Shown here one piece after another: positions 52,812-62,961 of a DNA stretch of 64,000 nucleotides. The stretch spans positions 124,001 to 188,000 of the forward strand of contig NZ_JAHWFK010000005.1 of NCBI RefSeq assembly GCF_019710575.1, read 5' to 3'. The notes under the pieces were generated by a model, which ran no database searches, was not told the origin of the DNA, and saw nothing but the letters and a program-made list of their open reading frames with translations. A program made the position numbers and the translations under genes. The first letter of the stretch is position 1. Each line of letters opens with the position of its first letter. The stretch comes from Paractinoplanes polyasparticus. Its GTDB lineage: Bacteria > Actinomycetota > Actinomycetes > Mycobacteriales > Micromonosporaceae.

Positions 52812-52828
52812 ATCTGCTGTCAGCAGAT
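52812..52828. promoter_or_regulatory. PopR-type palindrome between clpP operon and unknown gene pair
   Basis: ATCTGCTGTCAGCAGAT is a perfect 17-bp palindrome. It keeps the TCTGC-N7-GCAGA frame of the PopR box GTCTGCC-N3-GGCAGAC known from Streptomyces. It lies 58 bp from the clpP start and 23 bp before the divergent 52851 start, so it could serve both. Confidence 0.75.
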
Positions 52829-52850
52829 GCCGGGCGGGGAGGATCAACGC

Positions 52851-54890
52851 ATGACTGTCCACCTCCGGGGGCCGTCGGCGGTCGCCGAGCGGCGAGGTGA
52901 CGGGCCACTGGACCATCTGCGCACGATGATCCGGGCGCTGCCGGTGCCCACGGCGCCGATGACCTTCCCGAGCCGGGAGGCGGCGCTCGGCCTGGCCCTG
53001 ATGGACCTGTCGTTCCGGCTCGACCACCTGCCCCGGCTCTCGGAGCACCTGACGCTGATGGACCGCGGGCACATGAGCCGGACGATCAGTGTCGACGTCG
53101 ACGTCGATGTCATCTCGGGCCGGCTGCGCGAGACGCTCCAGGTGCCCGGCGACACGGCGCTGTGGGTGCCCGTCTCCCGCTACAGCCGCACCGACCTGGC
53201 CCCGGTGGTCATCCGCGACTCGAACGGCGAGGTCGTGCCGCGGCTCTCGCACCGCGACGCCAACCGGGTCACCGCGGCCGCCTTCGTGAAGCTGCTGTTC
53301 ATGCTGATCAACGCGCACGACGACGTCTCGGCGCCGGCCACCCCGATCCACCAGTTGCGGCACACCCACCAGCGGTCGCGCTGGCTGATCGAGGCGGCCA
53401 TCACCGAGCTGATCATGGTGGGGGCGCCGGCCGGGCAGCGGCTGCACACCCCGCTGGATCACGCGGCCGGGCTGCAGGGTTCCCACCCCGTACGCGACCT
53501 GGCCCTGACCGGTCTGGAGGCGCTCTTCCCCACCGGGGAGGGCGATCTGGTGCCGTTCGCCCGGCTGCTGCAGCTGGCCGTCCGGCAGTACATCCTCGTC
53601 GCGCAGCTCGGCCTGGACCGGCCCCGCCGCTTCCTGACCTGGGAGGCCCCGCTGCTGCCGGCGCAGCGCCACCCGGCCCGGTGGCCGAACCTGGCCAAGA
53701 ATGTGCTGCCGGTGAACCGCGAGTTCGTCGTCGAGTACGAGACCGAGATCCCGCGCTCGGTCAAGGCGTACCACCTGACCCTCGAGACCCGGCAGGAGAT
53801 CAGCGTCCGCCGGTTCCTGATGTCCAGCGACGTCGACGCGGAGTTCGTCGAGGTGCTGGCTCAGGACCTGGAGTCGGTGGCCCGGCGGGCCGACCGGCTG
53901 GGCAGCCACCACAAGCTGCTCGAACTCGAGATGCAGGGCATCGCGTCACGGCTGGCCGAGCTGGGCCGCCGGCGCCTGGTCGACCTGGCCGGCTACGAGG
54001 CCTATCTGGCCCGGCTGCCGATCCCGGTCGGGCCCGGCTCGTCGCCTCCGCCGGTGCGGCTGACCGCCGAGCGGGTTCTGCGGGAGTTGAGCGCCGGCAA
54101 CTGCTCGCTCGACGTGCTGGCCGCGTTCTGCGCGCACTACGCGGCCGACGGCCTTCAGCATCTGGCGAAGAGCGGGCTGCCCGGCCCGGCCCTGCGCAAC
54201 ATCGCCGCCGGGCTGCGGGCCACGCAGGTGGGCCGGGACGTCACCTGCGACAACGACCCCCGCGAGCACGGCGCCCACGCGCACTGGCGCCGCCCGTCGG
54301 TCGAGCTCAGCCCGCAGTCCACCGAGCCGGTGCGGGTCTTCGCGTTCATGACCCTGGCCGACGAGGCGCCGGCTCTGATCGAGAGCATCACCCGCATGGT
54401 GGCCGGCCTGGCCCTGGTCGTGCTGGGGATCGGGACGCTGCTGTCGGGCGGGATCAGCTGGCTGTACTCGTCCGAGATACCCGAGGGCTTCGTGCCCGAC
54501 CAGGCCGACGCCGTCGTCGCCGTCCTGCTGCTGGTGCCCGGCCTGCTGCTGGCCCGGCTCGACCTGCCGAGCACGAAATCGGTGCTCGGTCAGCTGCACA
54601 AGTTCCAGCGGACGCTGGCCGCCGCCTCGGTCGTCGTGACCACGGCCCTGGCCATCGTGGTCGGCACGGTCGACTCCGACCGCGAGATGACCCGGCTGTT
54701 CCAGCTCGCGCTGGCCGTCCTGATCGTCATCCTGCTCTGCTGCCTGAGCGAGTTCTACGCCCGGCGGCAGCACCGCAGCAGTTCGGTGCCGCGGTCCGCG
54801 CGCGTGCCGCGCTGGCTGCGCGACGCCCGGCGGGCAACCCGGGCCACCGTCGAGCCGGACGACTTCTTCGACGCCCGTGGTGAGGTGTGA
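52851..54890 (+). CDS. Unknown membrane protein with four C-terminal helices, divergent from clpP
   Basis: The 679-aa protein starts at ATG 52851 behind GGGGAGG. Residues 1-510 are soluble with no family I recognise; segments include [40 protein letters not shown] and [20 protein letters not shown]. Four hydrophobic helices follow ([66 protein letters not shown]) and a basic tail. A soluble gene follows after 1 bp. It shares the PopR-type site with the clpP operon, so it may be a ClpP substrate, adaptor or co-regulated partner (inference). Confidence 0.75.
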   Translation: MTVHLRGPSAVAERRGDGPLDHLRTMIRALPVPTAPMTFPSREAALGLALMDLSFRLDHLPRLSEHLTLMDRGHMSRTISVDVDVDVISGRLRETLQVPGDTALWVPVSRYSRTDLAPVVIRDSNGEVVPRLSHRDANRVTAAAFVKLLFMLINAHDDVSAPATPIHQLRHTHQRSRWLIEAAITELIMVGAPAGQRLHTPLDHAAGLQGSHPVRDLALTGLEALFPTGEGDLVPFARLLQLAVRQYILVAQLGLDRPRRFLTWEAPLLPAQRHPARWPNLAKNVLPVNREFVVEYETEIPRSVKAYHLTLETRQEISVRRFLMSSDVDAEFVEVLAQDLESVARRADRLGSHHKLLELEMQGIASRLAELGRRRLVDLAGYEAYLARLPIPVGPGSSPPPVRLTAERVLRELSAGNCSLDVLAAFCAHYAADGLQHLAKSGLPGPALRNIAAGLRATQVGRDVTCDNDPREHGAHAHWRRPSVELSPQSTEPVRVFAFMTLADEAPALIESITRMVAGLALVVLGIGTLLSGGISWLYSSEIPEGFVPDQADAVVAVLLLVPGLLLARLDLPSTKSVLGQLHKFQRTLAAASVVVTTALAIVVGTVDSDREMTRLFQLALAVLIVILLCCLSEFYARRQHRSSSVPRSARVPRWLRDARRATRATVEPDDFFDARGEV

Positions 54891-54891
54891 G

Positions 54892-56412
54892 GTGACCCGG
54901 CCGACGAACTCCACCAAGTCGTCCGAGCTGGCCCGGATAGCGGCCGAGGCGGCCGGCACCCATTTCTCGTCGGTGCAGTTCACGCTGACCCACGGCCCGG
55001 CCAACGGCTCGCTGCCCACGCCGATCATCGACCCCGACAAGGAGGACCCGAACGGCTGGCCGACCGACTTCTGCCACTTCTCGGTGGCCGGCCTGTCGAT
55101 GTCGATGTCGACCTGGCCCTCGGCGATGTCGGCGTTCAGCGGCCGGGTGCAGCTCGGCCCGGCCGACCCGGCCGGGCAGCACGACACCTACTCGTACTTC
55201 GGGCACGCCGTGCCCAACCCGGGCTTCCTCAACCAGTCCACCCGCAAGGTCGAGGTGCTGATCACCCTGGGCACGGCCCACTGGTCCCCCACCTACCGCG
55301 AGTCGCTCATGCAGGCGCTGGTCATCGAGAAGCTCACCGGCCTGGCCGCCGAACGCGACGCCCCCGTGCTGCACCTGCACACGCCGGTCGCCCCGGTGCC
55401 GCTGAGCATCCGGGCCGAGCGCGGCGACGGGTCCAACGAGCGCCTGCGCGACGCGATCGCGCCCTGCCTGCGGTTCTCGATCGGGGTCGACCCCCAGATG
55501 TCCGAGGCCCGGCTCGACTTCGAGACCGAGCTGGCCGCGCTGGCCGAGGAGTACGGCTTCGGCCTGAAGCTCAACGACCAGCGGTTCAACCGCGTACGCG
55601 GGGAATGGTTCACGATCCGCGGCTTCGACCGCGAGCGCTACCGGCAGGCACGCGGACGGCTCTTCCCGGACGCGCCGGTGCTGACCCCGAAGCGGGCGGT
55701 CATCGCCAGCCTCGTCGGCCCGTCCCGCACCGGAACGACAGCGGCGGCCGTGGCAGCCCTGCGCGAACGCGGCATCGGGGTGCTGGCCGCCTCGATCTCC
55801 AGCATGCGCAAGACGACGTTCATCAACCTGGTGCTGCCGGTGAACGCCGACGACCCGCAGACCCACCCGCAGTGGTCGGGCGGCTGGCTCGACGCGCTGC
55901 CGAGACTCAGCGCCACCGCCGGCCACCGCCGCCACGGGGCCGACCAGCCCGACGACAGCCTCATCGACGACTGGAAGGTGGCGATCAGCCCGGCCATGCG
56001 CTGCTCGTACCCACCGTCGAGCCGCCAGACCGGCGCCACCTTCACCGGCCGGGTCCCCTACCCCATCTGGCTGTGGTGGCAACTTCCCCACCGTACGGTC
56101 GACACGCCCACCCTGCTGGCCGAGGTGCAGGCGGCGATGCAGCCCCACGCCCGCCGCTGCGAGATCGCCTACGCCCAGTCCCGCCTGTGCCGCGGCGACG
56201 TCGTCCGCGGCCGCGCCAAGCTGATCGTCATGCTCTCCCAGGAACACCGCGACCACGCCGCCGTCCAGCGCCTGCTGACCGACGCCACCGAGGCCGCCCA
56301 GCTGCGCATCCGCGAACGCCTGCCCGCCCTGGGCCGGGTCGACCCCAGCAAGATCCGCCTCCGCCTCTCCCCGCGCGAACGCTGGCTGACGTACGCCGGA
56401 ATCTCCGACTGA
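54892..56412 (+). CDS. Unknown soluble protein, partner of the preceding membrane protein
   Basis: The 506-aa protein starts at GTG 54892, one base after the previous stop, with GAGGTGTGAG before it. No family is recognised. Conspicuous segments are WPTDFCHFSVAGLSMSMSTW, YFGHAVPNPGFLNQSTRKVE and KRAVIASLVGPSRTGTTAAA followed by LRERGIGVLAASISS. That last pair reads like an ACT-type regulatory fold, and FINLVLPVNADD follows. It has no signal peptide or membrane helix. Tight linkage says it works with the membrane protein. Function unknown. Confidence 0.72.
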   Translation: MTRPTNSTKSSELARIAAEAAGTHFSSVQFTLTHGPANGSLPTPIIDPDKEDPNGWPTDFCHFSVAGLSMSMSTWPSAMSAFSGRVQLGPADPAGQHDTYSYFGHAVPNPGFLNQSTRKVEVLITLGTAHWSPTYRESLMQALVIEKLTGLAAERDAPVLHLHTPVAPVPLSIRAERGDGSNERLRDAIAPCLRFSIGVDPQMSEARLDFETELAALAEEYGFGLKLNDQRFNRVRGEWFTIRGFDRERYRQARGRLFPDAPVLTPKRAVIASLVGPSRTGTTAAAVAALRERGIGVLAASISSMRKTTFINLVLPVNADDPQTHPQWSGGWLDALPRLSATAGHRRHGADQPDDSLIDDWKVAISPAMRCSYPPSSRQTGATFTGRVPYPIWLWWQLPHRTVDTPTLLAEVQAAMQPHARRCEIAYAQSRLCRGDVVRGRAKLIVMLSQEHRDHAAVQRLLTDATEAAQLRIRERLPALGRVDPSKIRLRLSPRERWLTYAGISD

Positions 56413-56550
56413 GAAAGACCGCGGCCACCATGACGACGCGGCGCTGGGCCCGGTGTTCGCCGGGATCCACTTCCGATCCGGTCGGCGGTTGGTGTCTGAC
56501 CTGGCCAAGGCGTACCGTCCGGATAGCTCGCTGGGGTGGGGAAGGACACG

Positions 56551-59500
56551 TTGACCGCGATCTTTGGGACGGCGCCCGGATCACTTTCGGACTTCGAGGT
56601 GATCGCGGAGTTGGGGCGCGGCGCCGGGACGGCCGTCTACCGGGTGCGTCGCCGCGGTGACGAGTACGCGCTGAAAGTGCTGTCCTCGGCCGACCGGAAC
56701 ACTCTCACCGCCGTACGCCGGGAGTCCGCTCTGCTCGGCTGTGTCGGGCACCCGCTGCTGCCGCGGATCTTCGAGGTGGGCGAGACGGTCGTCGGCCCGT
56801 ACCTGGTCCTGGAGTACGTCGAGGGTGTCTCGCTGGCGCAGGCGCTGCGCCGGGGGCCGTTCGACGAGCCCGACGTCGTGCGGCTGGCCCTCGACCTGGC
56901 CGGGCCGCTGGCCGCCGCGCACGGCGCCGGGCTGGTGCACCGCGACATCAAGCCGGACAACGTGATCGTGGAGCCGGCCGGCACCGCCCGCCTGATCGAC
57001 TTCGGACTCGCGGTCCGCGACGGCACGGACGACGGCGGGGTCGCCGGCACCCCCGCGTACAGCCCACCCGAGCAGACAGGCATGCTCAAACGGCCCGTCG
57101 ACGGCCGGTCCGACCTGTACGCCCTGGGTGTCCTGCTCTTCGAATGTGTCACCGGCGCGCCGCCGTACCAGGCGCCGGACGCGGGCGAACTCATCCGGCT
57201 GCACGCCACCGCGCCGATCCCCGACGTCCGCGAGCGCGTCCCGGGCCTGTCGCCCACCCTGGCCACGATCATCGCGACGCTGATGGCCAAGGACCCCGAC
57301 GACCGCTATCAGAGCGGCGGCAGCCTGATCGACGACCTCAACCGGCTGGCCGCGCAGCCGGGCGGGGCGTTCCCGGCGGCCACCGACCGCCGGGCGATCC
57401 AGCCGGTCGGCCCGGCCCTGCTGGTCGGCCGCGACCAAGAGATGATCACGTTGGCCAACCGGTGGCTCCAGGCCCGCGACGGCACCGGCGGGGCGGCCAT
57501 CGTGGAGGGTCCGGCCGGCGCCGGCAAGACCCGGCTGGTCCGGGAGCTGACCAACGCCGTCGCGGTGGACGGCGACCTGGTGCTGTACGGCAAGTGCATG
57601 CCCGACGACCCGATGCCCCTGGCGCCGTTGCGGGGCGCCGTCGAACGGTATCTGCGCACCGTGGAACGACTGCCGGGGTCCGAGCGCGAGCAAGCCGTGC
57701 GGCGGTTGCACCGGGCCGCGGGGCGCGGCGGTCCCCTGCTGCGGACGCTGTCCCCGCTGCTGGCCGACCTGGTGCAGCTGCCCGACATCGGCGAGCAGAG
57801 CCGGCACGAGCAGTTCGTGCACGCCGTCTCGGCCTTCCTGATCGGACTGGCCGACGAGTTCCAGGGCGCCGTCGTGCACATCGACGACGTGCAGTGGCTC
57901 GACGGGCCGACCCGGCGGGTGCTGCAACAGATGACCAGCCGGCTGACCGCCACTCCCCTGCTCATCATCGCGACCGGCCGGGACGGCGCCGACGACGCGG
58001 CGGCGCTCGACCGGTTCGGCGCCGACATGGACACCACTCTCGACACCCGGATCCCGCTCGGCCCGCTGGAGCCGGACGCGGTGGCCCGGCTGGTCGACGA
58101 GCACCTGGGCGCCGTCCAGCTGCCGGGCGAGCAGGTGCGGGAACTGGCTGTCCGGGCCGGCGGCAACCCGTTCACGGTCGGCGAGTACGTGCGGGCGGTC
58201 ATCGACGCCGGGCTGATCTCCCCGTCCTGGGGCGACTGGCGGCTCGACCTGACCGGCCTCGACCGCATCGACGTCACCGGCGACGCCGCCGACCTGGTGC
58301 TCCAGCGCATCGACGGCCTCGGGCTGGAGAGCCGCCACCTGCTGATCACCGGGGCCGCGGCCGGGCGGTACTTCCCGGTCGACCTGGTGGCGGCCGTCTG
58401 CGACAGCGAGCCCCGGCGGGCCCGATCCCTGCTGGCCGAGGCCGAGTCGCGGCGGCTGGTGACCGCGGCCGGGCCCGACGGCTACCGCTTCCTGCACGAC
58501 CGGATCCGCGAGGCCCTGCTGGCCGAGCTGGACGGGCAGACCGAACGCCGGCTGCACCAGCGCATCGCCGAGGTGCTCGACGGCGCCCGCCTCGACACCC
58601 CCAGCTTCGTGTACGCCACCGCGCGCCACTACGCGCGCGGCGAACCCGGGCGCCGTCCCGAGCGGGTCTACCTGAGCAGTTACGCCGCCGGCCGGCTGGC
58701 CCTGGCCGAGCACGCGCCGGCCGAGGCCCGCCAGTTCCTCGAGATCGCGGCCCGGGCGGCCGAGGCCGCGCAGCTGACCCCGCAGCCGGGCTTCTACGTC
58801 GCGCTCGGCACCAGTTGCGCCCGCACCGGCCAGTTCGCCAACGCGCTGCGCCACTTCGACCAGGCGCTGCGGAGCGAGCCCGACAAGCTGCGCCGGGCCG
58901 AGATCCGGGCGCTGGTGGCCGTGGTGCACAACAGCGCCTGGAACCCGGACCGGGCGTTCGACGCGGTGCGCCGCGGGCTGTCCGAGCTGGGTTCGCCGCT
59001 GCCCCGCAGCCGGCCCGGCCTGGCCGTGACCACACTTTTCTCGCTGCTGCTGGGGCTGTTCGTCGGCCGCACCCGGCTCGGCTTCGGCACCGCCGACGGC
59101 CGTCAGCGCGAGCGCTTCCGGCTCCAGGCCATCCTGTACGACATCGCCACCTACTCGCTGTCCATGCGGATGCACCGGGTCATGCGCGCGGTGATGAGCC
59201 TGCGGGCGCTGTACCCGATCAACCGGCTCGGCCCGGGCCGCGAGTACGCCCAGCACATGGCCGGCCTGGGCGTGATCGCCGACGTGGCCAACCGGCCGAA
59301 GTTCGCCGACCGGCTGTTCGACCGGGCCGCCGCCGTCGCGGCTCGCATCGGCGACCCGGAGCTGATCGGCTACGTCGAGTGGAAGCGCGGCGTCGGCAGC
59401 CACTTCGGCGGCCGGGACGAGGACGGGCTGATCTGGGGCCGGGTGCTGATCGAGCACGAACGCTGGCTCGAGCTGGGCGACTACCTGACCGGCGTGGGCG

Positions 59501-61776
59501 GCGTCTGCATGCAGTTCTACAAGCGCGGCCGCACGGCCGACGCCGAGGCCTGGCTGCGGCGCGGCCGGGCCCGGCTCGGCCCGGGCGCCGAGGCCGAGGG
59601 GGCCGCGTTCCGCGCGGTGGCGGCGATCATCGCGGCCCAGCTCGGGCGGGCCGACGAGGCGGCCTCACACATCGAGGCGCTGCGCCGGTTCCTGCGGGCC
59701 AACCCGGACAACCCGATGCAACTGATCAACCTGTACGGGGCCCGGATGATCGCCCTGTTCGAGACCGATCAGCTGGGTGAGCCCTTCGACCAGCTCACGG
59801 CCGAGTTCGCGGCGCTCGGCCTCAAGCCCGGTTCGATGGTCCCCGCGCAACGGGTCTTCTACGTGTTCGAGGCGCTGGGCCGGCTCGCCCGGTGGCGCCG
59901 GGCCGGGCTGTCGGCCAGCCGCGAGGCCCTGCGCTCGGCCGCCCGGGCCGCGGTCGACCGGCTCGGCGAGAAGGCCACCGACAAGCCGCTGCACGGGTTC
60001 CACCGGGTCGCCGAGGCCGACTTCGCGCTGCTCGACGGCCGGCCGCTGGAGGCGGTGCGGCTGCTCAGCGACATCGAGGTGGAGCTGCTGCCGCTGGACG
60101 CGCCGCTCATCGCGTACGAGGCCGCCCGCGTCCGGGCCCGGGCGCTGACCGCCCTGAATCAGAACGCGTCGGCCGCGCTCCAGGCCAAGGCGGCCCACAC
60201 CATCGCCACCGAACAGCAGTGGCCGCAGCGGGTGCGGTGGGTCGAGGACGAGTTCCCGGCGAGCCGGCCCGAACCGGCCAGCCCGGTCCGGGCCGCCACC
60301 GACAGCCGCCCGACCGATCTGTTCCGCCGCCGCCTCGAGGCCCTGCAGCAGGTCAGCCTGGCCTCGGCGACCGTGCTCGACCCGCGCGAGCTGGCCCGGG
60401 TGGCGCTCGACGAGACGCTGCGCATCCTGGGCGCCGAACGGGCGCTGCTCTTCCTGCCCGGCGCCGGCCACAACCAGCTGGTGCCGCTCGTGGGCCGCGA
60501 CGGCGGCGGTCACGACCTGAAGCAGCTGACCGGCTACAGCGAGACCCTGGTCGACCGGGTGCGGCAGACCGCCGAGCCGATCGTGGTGACCGGCAGCGAG
60601 GAGGGCGAGGCCCTCGGATCGCACAGCATGCAGGTGCACGGCCTGCGCAGCATCCTGATCGCGCCGCTCCAGTTCGACGGTCATCTGCGCGGCGTGGTCT
60701 ATCTGGACAGCCGGGTCGCCAAGGGCGTGTTCACCGGCGAGGACGTGGCAATCCTCAAGGCCATCACCAACCACATCGCGGTGTCGCTCGAGACGGCGCG
60801 GGCGGCCCAGCTCGAGGTCGCGGTGCAGGCCGCCCGCCGCCAGCGCGACGTGGCCGAGACGCTGCGCGCGGCCATGGCCGACCAGAGCTCCTCGCTGGAC
60901 CCCGACGAGGTGATGCAACGCCTGCTGAGCAGCCTGTCCCGGACGCTCGACGCCGACTCCGCCGTGCTGCTGGCCGGCTCGGCCGACGGGGAGCTGATGG
61001 TCGCGGCCGCGCACGGCGCCGCTGCCCAGGTCGGGATCCGCGTGCACCCCGTACCGGAAGAGCTGCTCGACCTGACCGGCCCGCGCACCGGCACCACGGG
61101 GGACGTGTTCGACGCCCTCCTCGGCATGCCGCGCAGCTGGTGGGCGATTCCGGTGGCCCGGCACGACGAGCAGTTCGGCGTCCTGCTGGTGGGCTGCCGG
61201 GCCGTCATCACCGAGGCCCAGGCCGAGGTAGCCGCGGCCATCGCCGCCCAGGGCATGACCGCGTACGAGAACGCCCGCCTGTTCAGCCAGGTGCGCCGTA
61301 TGGCCACAGTGGACGGCCTGACCGGCCTGAACAACCGCAACCACTTCTTCGCCGAGGCCGGCCGCCTGCGCCGCGACCCGGTGGCTGCCATCATGATCGA
61401 CATCGACCATTTCAAGAGCATCAACGACACGTACGGCCACCCGGTCGGCGACGAGGTGATCCGGACGGTCGCCGAACGCCTGCGCAGCGTCGTGGCCCCC
61501 GGCGACGTGCTGGGCCGCTACGGCGGCGAGGAGTTCGCTGTGGTCACCCCGCAGCTCCCGGTCCTCGCCTCGGAGCTGGCGTCACGCCTGCACTGGGTCG
61601 TCTCGGGCGACCCGGTGCCGACCGCCGCCGGCTCGCTGCCGGTCACCATCAGCGTCGGCCTGGCCTGCTCCCACGGCGAGCGCCCCGACCTGCGCCTGCT
61701 GCTCGCCCAGGCCGACCGCGCCCTCTACGAGGCCAAACAGACCGGCCGCGACCGCGTCGTCGCCTACCCGGGCTAG
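56551..61776 (+). CDS. Giant signalling protein: Ser/Thr kinase, AAA ATPase, TPR region, two GAFs, GGDEF
   Basis: The protein has about 1741 aa. The kinase domain at 1-260 has HRDIKPDN near 129, IDFGLA and GTPAYSPPEQT. An AAA_16/STAND ATPase follows with P-loop GPAGAGKTRL near 320 and HIDDVQWLD, then a long TPR-like helical region to about 1260. GAF domains lie at about 1275-1415 and 1450-1575, and the C-terminal GGDEF has the active-type site RYGGEEF near 1656. TTG 56551 has GAAGGA upstream; GTG 56536 is the alternative start without a site. It could link an external or metabolic signal and protein phosphorylation to c-di-GMP synthesis. It stands alone. Confidence 0.9.
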   Translation: MTAIFGTAPGSLSDFEVIAELGRGAGTAVYRVRRRGDEYALKVLSSADRNTLTAVRRESALLGCVGHPLLPRIFEVGETVVGPYLVLEYVEGVSLAQALRRGPFDEPDVVRLALDLAGPLAAAHGAGLVHRDIKPDNVIVEPAGTARLIDFGLAVRDGTDDGGVAGTPAYSPPEQTGMLKRPVDGRSDLYALGVLLFECVTGAPPYQAPDAGELIRLHATAPIPDVRERVPGLSPTLATIIATLMAKDPDDRYQSGGSLIDDLNRLAAQPGGAFPAATDRRAIQPVGPALLVGRDQEMITLANRWLQARDGTGGAAIVEGPAGAGKTRLVRELTNAVAVDGDLVLYGKCMPDDPMPLAPLRGAVERYLRTVERLPGSEREQAVRRLHRAAGRGGPLLRTLSPLLADLVQLPDIGEQSRHEQFVHAVSAFLIGLADEFQGAVVHIDDVQWLDGPTRRVLQQMTSRLTATPLLIIATGRDGADDAAALDRFGADMDTTLDTRIPLGPLEPDAVARLVDEHLGAVQLPGEQVRELAVRAGGNPFTVGEYVRAVIDAGLISPSWGDWRLDLTGLDRIDVTGDAADLVLQRIDGLGLESRHLLITGAAAGRYFPVDLVAAVCDSEPRRARSLLAEAESRRLVTAAGPDGYRFLHDRIREALLAELDGQTERRLHQRIAEVLDGARLDTPSFVYATARHYARGEPGRRPERVYLSSYAAGRLALAEHAPAEARQFLEIAARAAEAAQLTPQPGFYVALGTSCARTGQFANALRHFDQALRSEPDKLRRAEIRALVAVVHNSAWNPDRAFDAVRRGLSELGSPLPRSRPGLAVTTLFSLLLGLFVGRTRLGFGTADGRQRERFRLQAILYDIATYSLSMRMHRVMRAVMSLRALYPINRLGPGREYAQHMAGLGVIADVANRPKFADRLFDRAAAVAARIGDPELIGYVEWKRGVGSHFGGRDEDGLIWGRVLIEHERWLELGDYLTGVGGVCMQFYKRGRTADAEAWLRRGRARLGPGAEAEGAAFRAVAAIIAAQLGRADEAASHIEALRRFLRANPDNPMQLINLYGARMIALFETDQLGEPFDQLTAEFAALGLKPGSMVPAQRVFYVFEALGRLARWRRAGLSASREALRSAARAAVDRLGEKATDKPLHGFHRVAEADFALLDGRPLEAVRLLSDIEVELLPLDAPLIAYEAARVRARALTALNQNASAALQAKAAHTIATEQQWPQRVRWVEDEFPASRPEPASPVRAATDSRPTDLFRRRLEALQQVSLASATVLDPRELARVALDETLRILGAERALLFLPGAGHNQLVPLVGRDGGGHDLKQLTGYSETLVDRVRQTAEPIVVTGSEEGEALGSHSMQVHGLRSILIAPLQFDGHLRGVVYLDSRVAKGVFTGEDVAILKAITNHIAVSLETARAAQLEVAVQAARRQRDVAETLRAAMADQSSSLDPDEVMQRLLSSLSRTLDADSAVLLAGSADGELMVAAAHGAAAQVGIRVHPVPEELLDLTGPRTGTTGDVFDALLGMPRSWWAIPVARHDEQFGVLLVGCRAVITEAQAEVAAAIAAQGMTAYENARLFSQVRRMATVDGLTGLNNRNHFFAEAGRLRRDPVAAIMIDIDHFKSINDTYGHPVGDEVIRTVAERLRSVVAPGDVLGRYGGEEFAVVTPQLPVLASELASRLHWVVSGDPVPTAAGSLPVTISVGLACSHGERPDLRLLLAQADRALYEAKQTGRDRVVAYPG

Positions 61777-62007
61777 GTGTGTTGTCCGGGACCAGGCCGC
61801 GTGGGCGAACCAGGCGACGGCGTTACGCGATACGCCGATCGCAGTGGCGGCTTTCTCATCGGCGTGGATCTCGGCGTAGCCGACGCGGGAGTGGTCGTCG
61901 ATGACGGTGTGCAGAACGCTGTACCCACCTGAGGCGTGTAGATCTTGCTGCGGGCTCCGGGCGCCGGGTGGTCGCTTCCCGGTTGCGGCGGCTCTGAAGT
62001 TCGACAA
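61777..62007 (-). mobile_element. IS481-type transposase remnant
   Basis: On the minus strand, YSVLHTVIDDHSRVGYAEIH and DEKAATAIGV match the DDE integrase core of IS481-family transposases, including the first catalytic Asp pair region. The preceding block ARSKIYTPQVG continues only in another frame, and the match stops after about 75 residues. No inverted ends or target duplication could be found. It is a dead fragment. Confidence 0.7.
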
Positions 62008-62092
62008 GAGCCACGTTCATCGGCCGAAGCGCCAGCCGGGCGCAGACACGAATCGTGACCACACCCCGCCACACGCGATGCCAGTCGCCTGG

Positions 62093-62296
62093 CTATGGCA
62101 GCTGTCTCGACTTGCCTGCCCGAAGCTCTCGCACCAGTTTTGCCATCGCCTCGATCGCCTCGACGCGCTTGTCCTTGGGCACCAGGAGTAAAGCCCAAAG
62201 AAACATGATTACGATGGCCGCAGGTATGACGCAGACGATTAATACGGCCGCCCAGGGCGCATTGGCCAAAAGCGGTTCCAAGAAGGTGAGCGCCAC
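62093..62296 (-). CDS. Small membrane protein, unknown function
   Basis: The 67-aa protein starts at GTG 62296. One strong hydrophobic segment (WAAVLIVCVIPAAIVIMFLW) is followed by a charged helix (KDKRVEAIEAMAKLVRELRA). The sequence looks like a real tail-exposed membrane peptide. The ribosome site (GAGAGG about 10 bp upstream) is weak. It lies in an otherwise gene-poor stretch and no family is recognised. Confidence 0.5.
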   Translation of the reverse strand: MALTFLEPLLANAPWAAVLIVCVIPAAIVIMFLWALLLVPKDKRVEAIEAMAKLVRELRAGKSRQLP

Positions 62297-62961
62297 TGGC
62301 CACGCCTCTCGACTCGCTGGTCGAGAGAAGCGCGCACGGCTCAGCCCGACCAGTCATGACTGGTGAAGCTGAGATCCCGCGCCGACTGCACAGAAAGCTC
62401 AGGTCAGAACGTCGACTCGGACGTCCCCCTACTGCAAGGAACCGGTAAGCCATCTCCTGGAATAGTGACCAGCGAATATATGAGAAGTCGTCAGTCGGCA
62501 ACGTACTTCTATACGATCCCCGATGACCGTCGAGTGCACTGTATCAGGGAAAGGCCTGAGCCGACTTCTCGGGTTGCTTCACACCAGGTCTACGAGATCA
62601 TTCGCGACGCCGTCAAACCAGCCCGGTTTCTTTCGATCCCTGCCGGCTATTTGGTCTTGATCAGCGTCGTTGCGCTCGTCCATCGGGTCGAGTGCCGGTA
62701 TGCGAACGTCACGGTCCGGAAGTTACCAAACCTTAATTGTCAGATTCCCAGGGGGTATCGCCTGCCGGCGGCCCCACTGCTTGCGCGTGCCACAGGATGC
62801 ACGGCCGATCGCCTCAGCACCTTTTGATGTCCGAGCGGCAAGCGCCCCGAACAGCAGGCGTTGAGGGGTGACCGTAGGCGCGATGTCCGACACCCGTCAC
62901 GATGACAACCGTACTCACTCTCATCGCACATGAAAGTTCGCCGGTGGATGTACGGCGGCGG
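62297..62961. other. Gene-poor stretch of lower GC
   Basis: This 665-bp stretch is visibly richer in A and T than its surroundings. A plus-strand open frame exists at 62363-62827, but its translation has no recognisable domain, an atypical composition and no good ribosome site, so I do not call it. I see no RNA gene or clear repeat. With the transposase fragment just before it, it may be the debris of an old insertion. Confidence 0.45.

Noticed and set aside
56581..59457. Minus-strand frame opposite the giant kinase.
   Set aside because: The plus strand shows kinase, ATPase and TPR motifs without interruption; the antisense frame shows none.
62363..62827. 154-codon plus-strand frame.
   Set aside because: It has no domain, weak ribosome site and composition unlike neighbouring proteins, in a low-GC gene-poor stretch.
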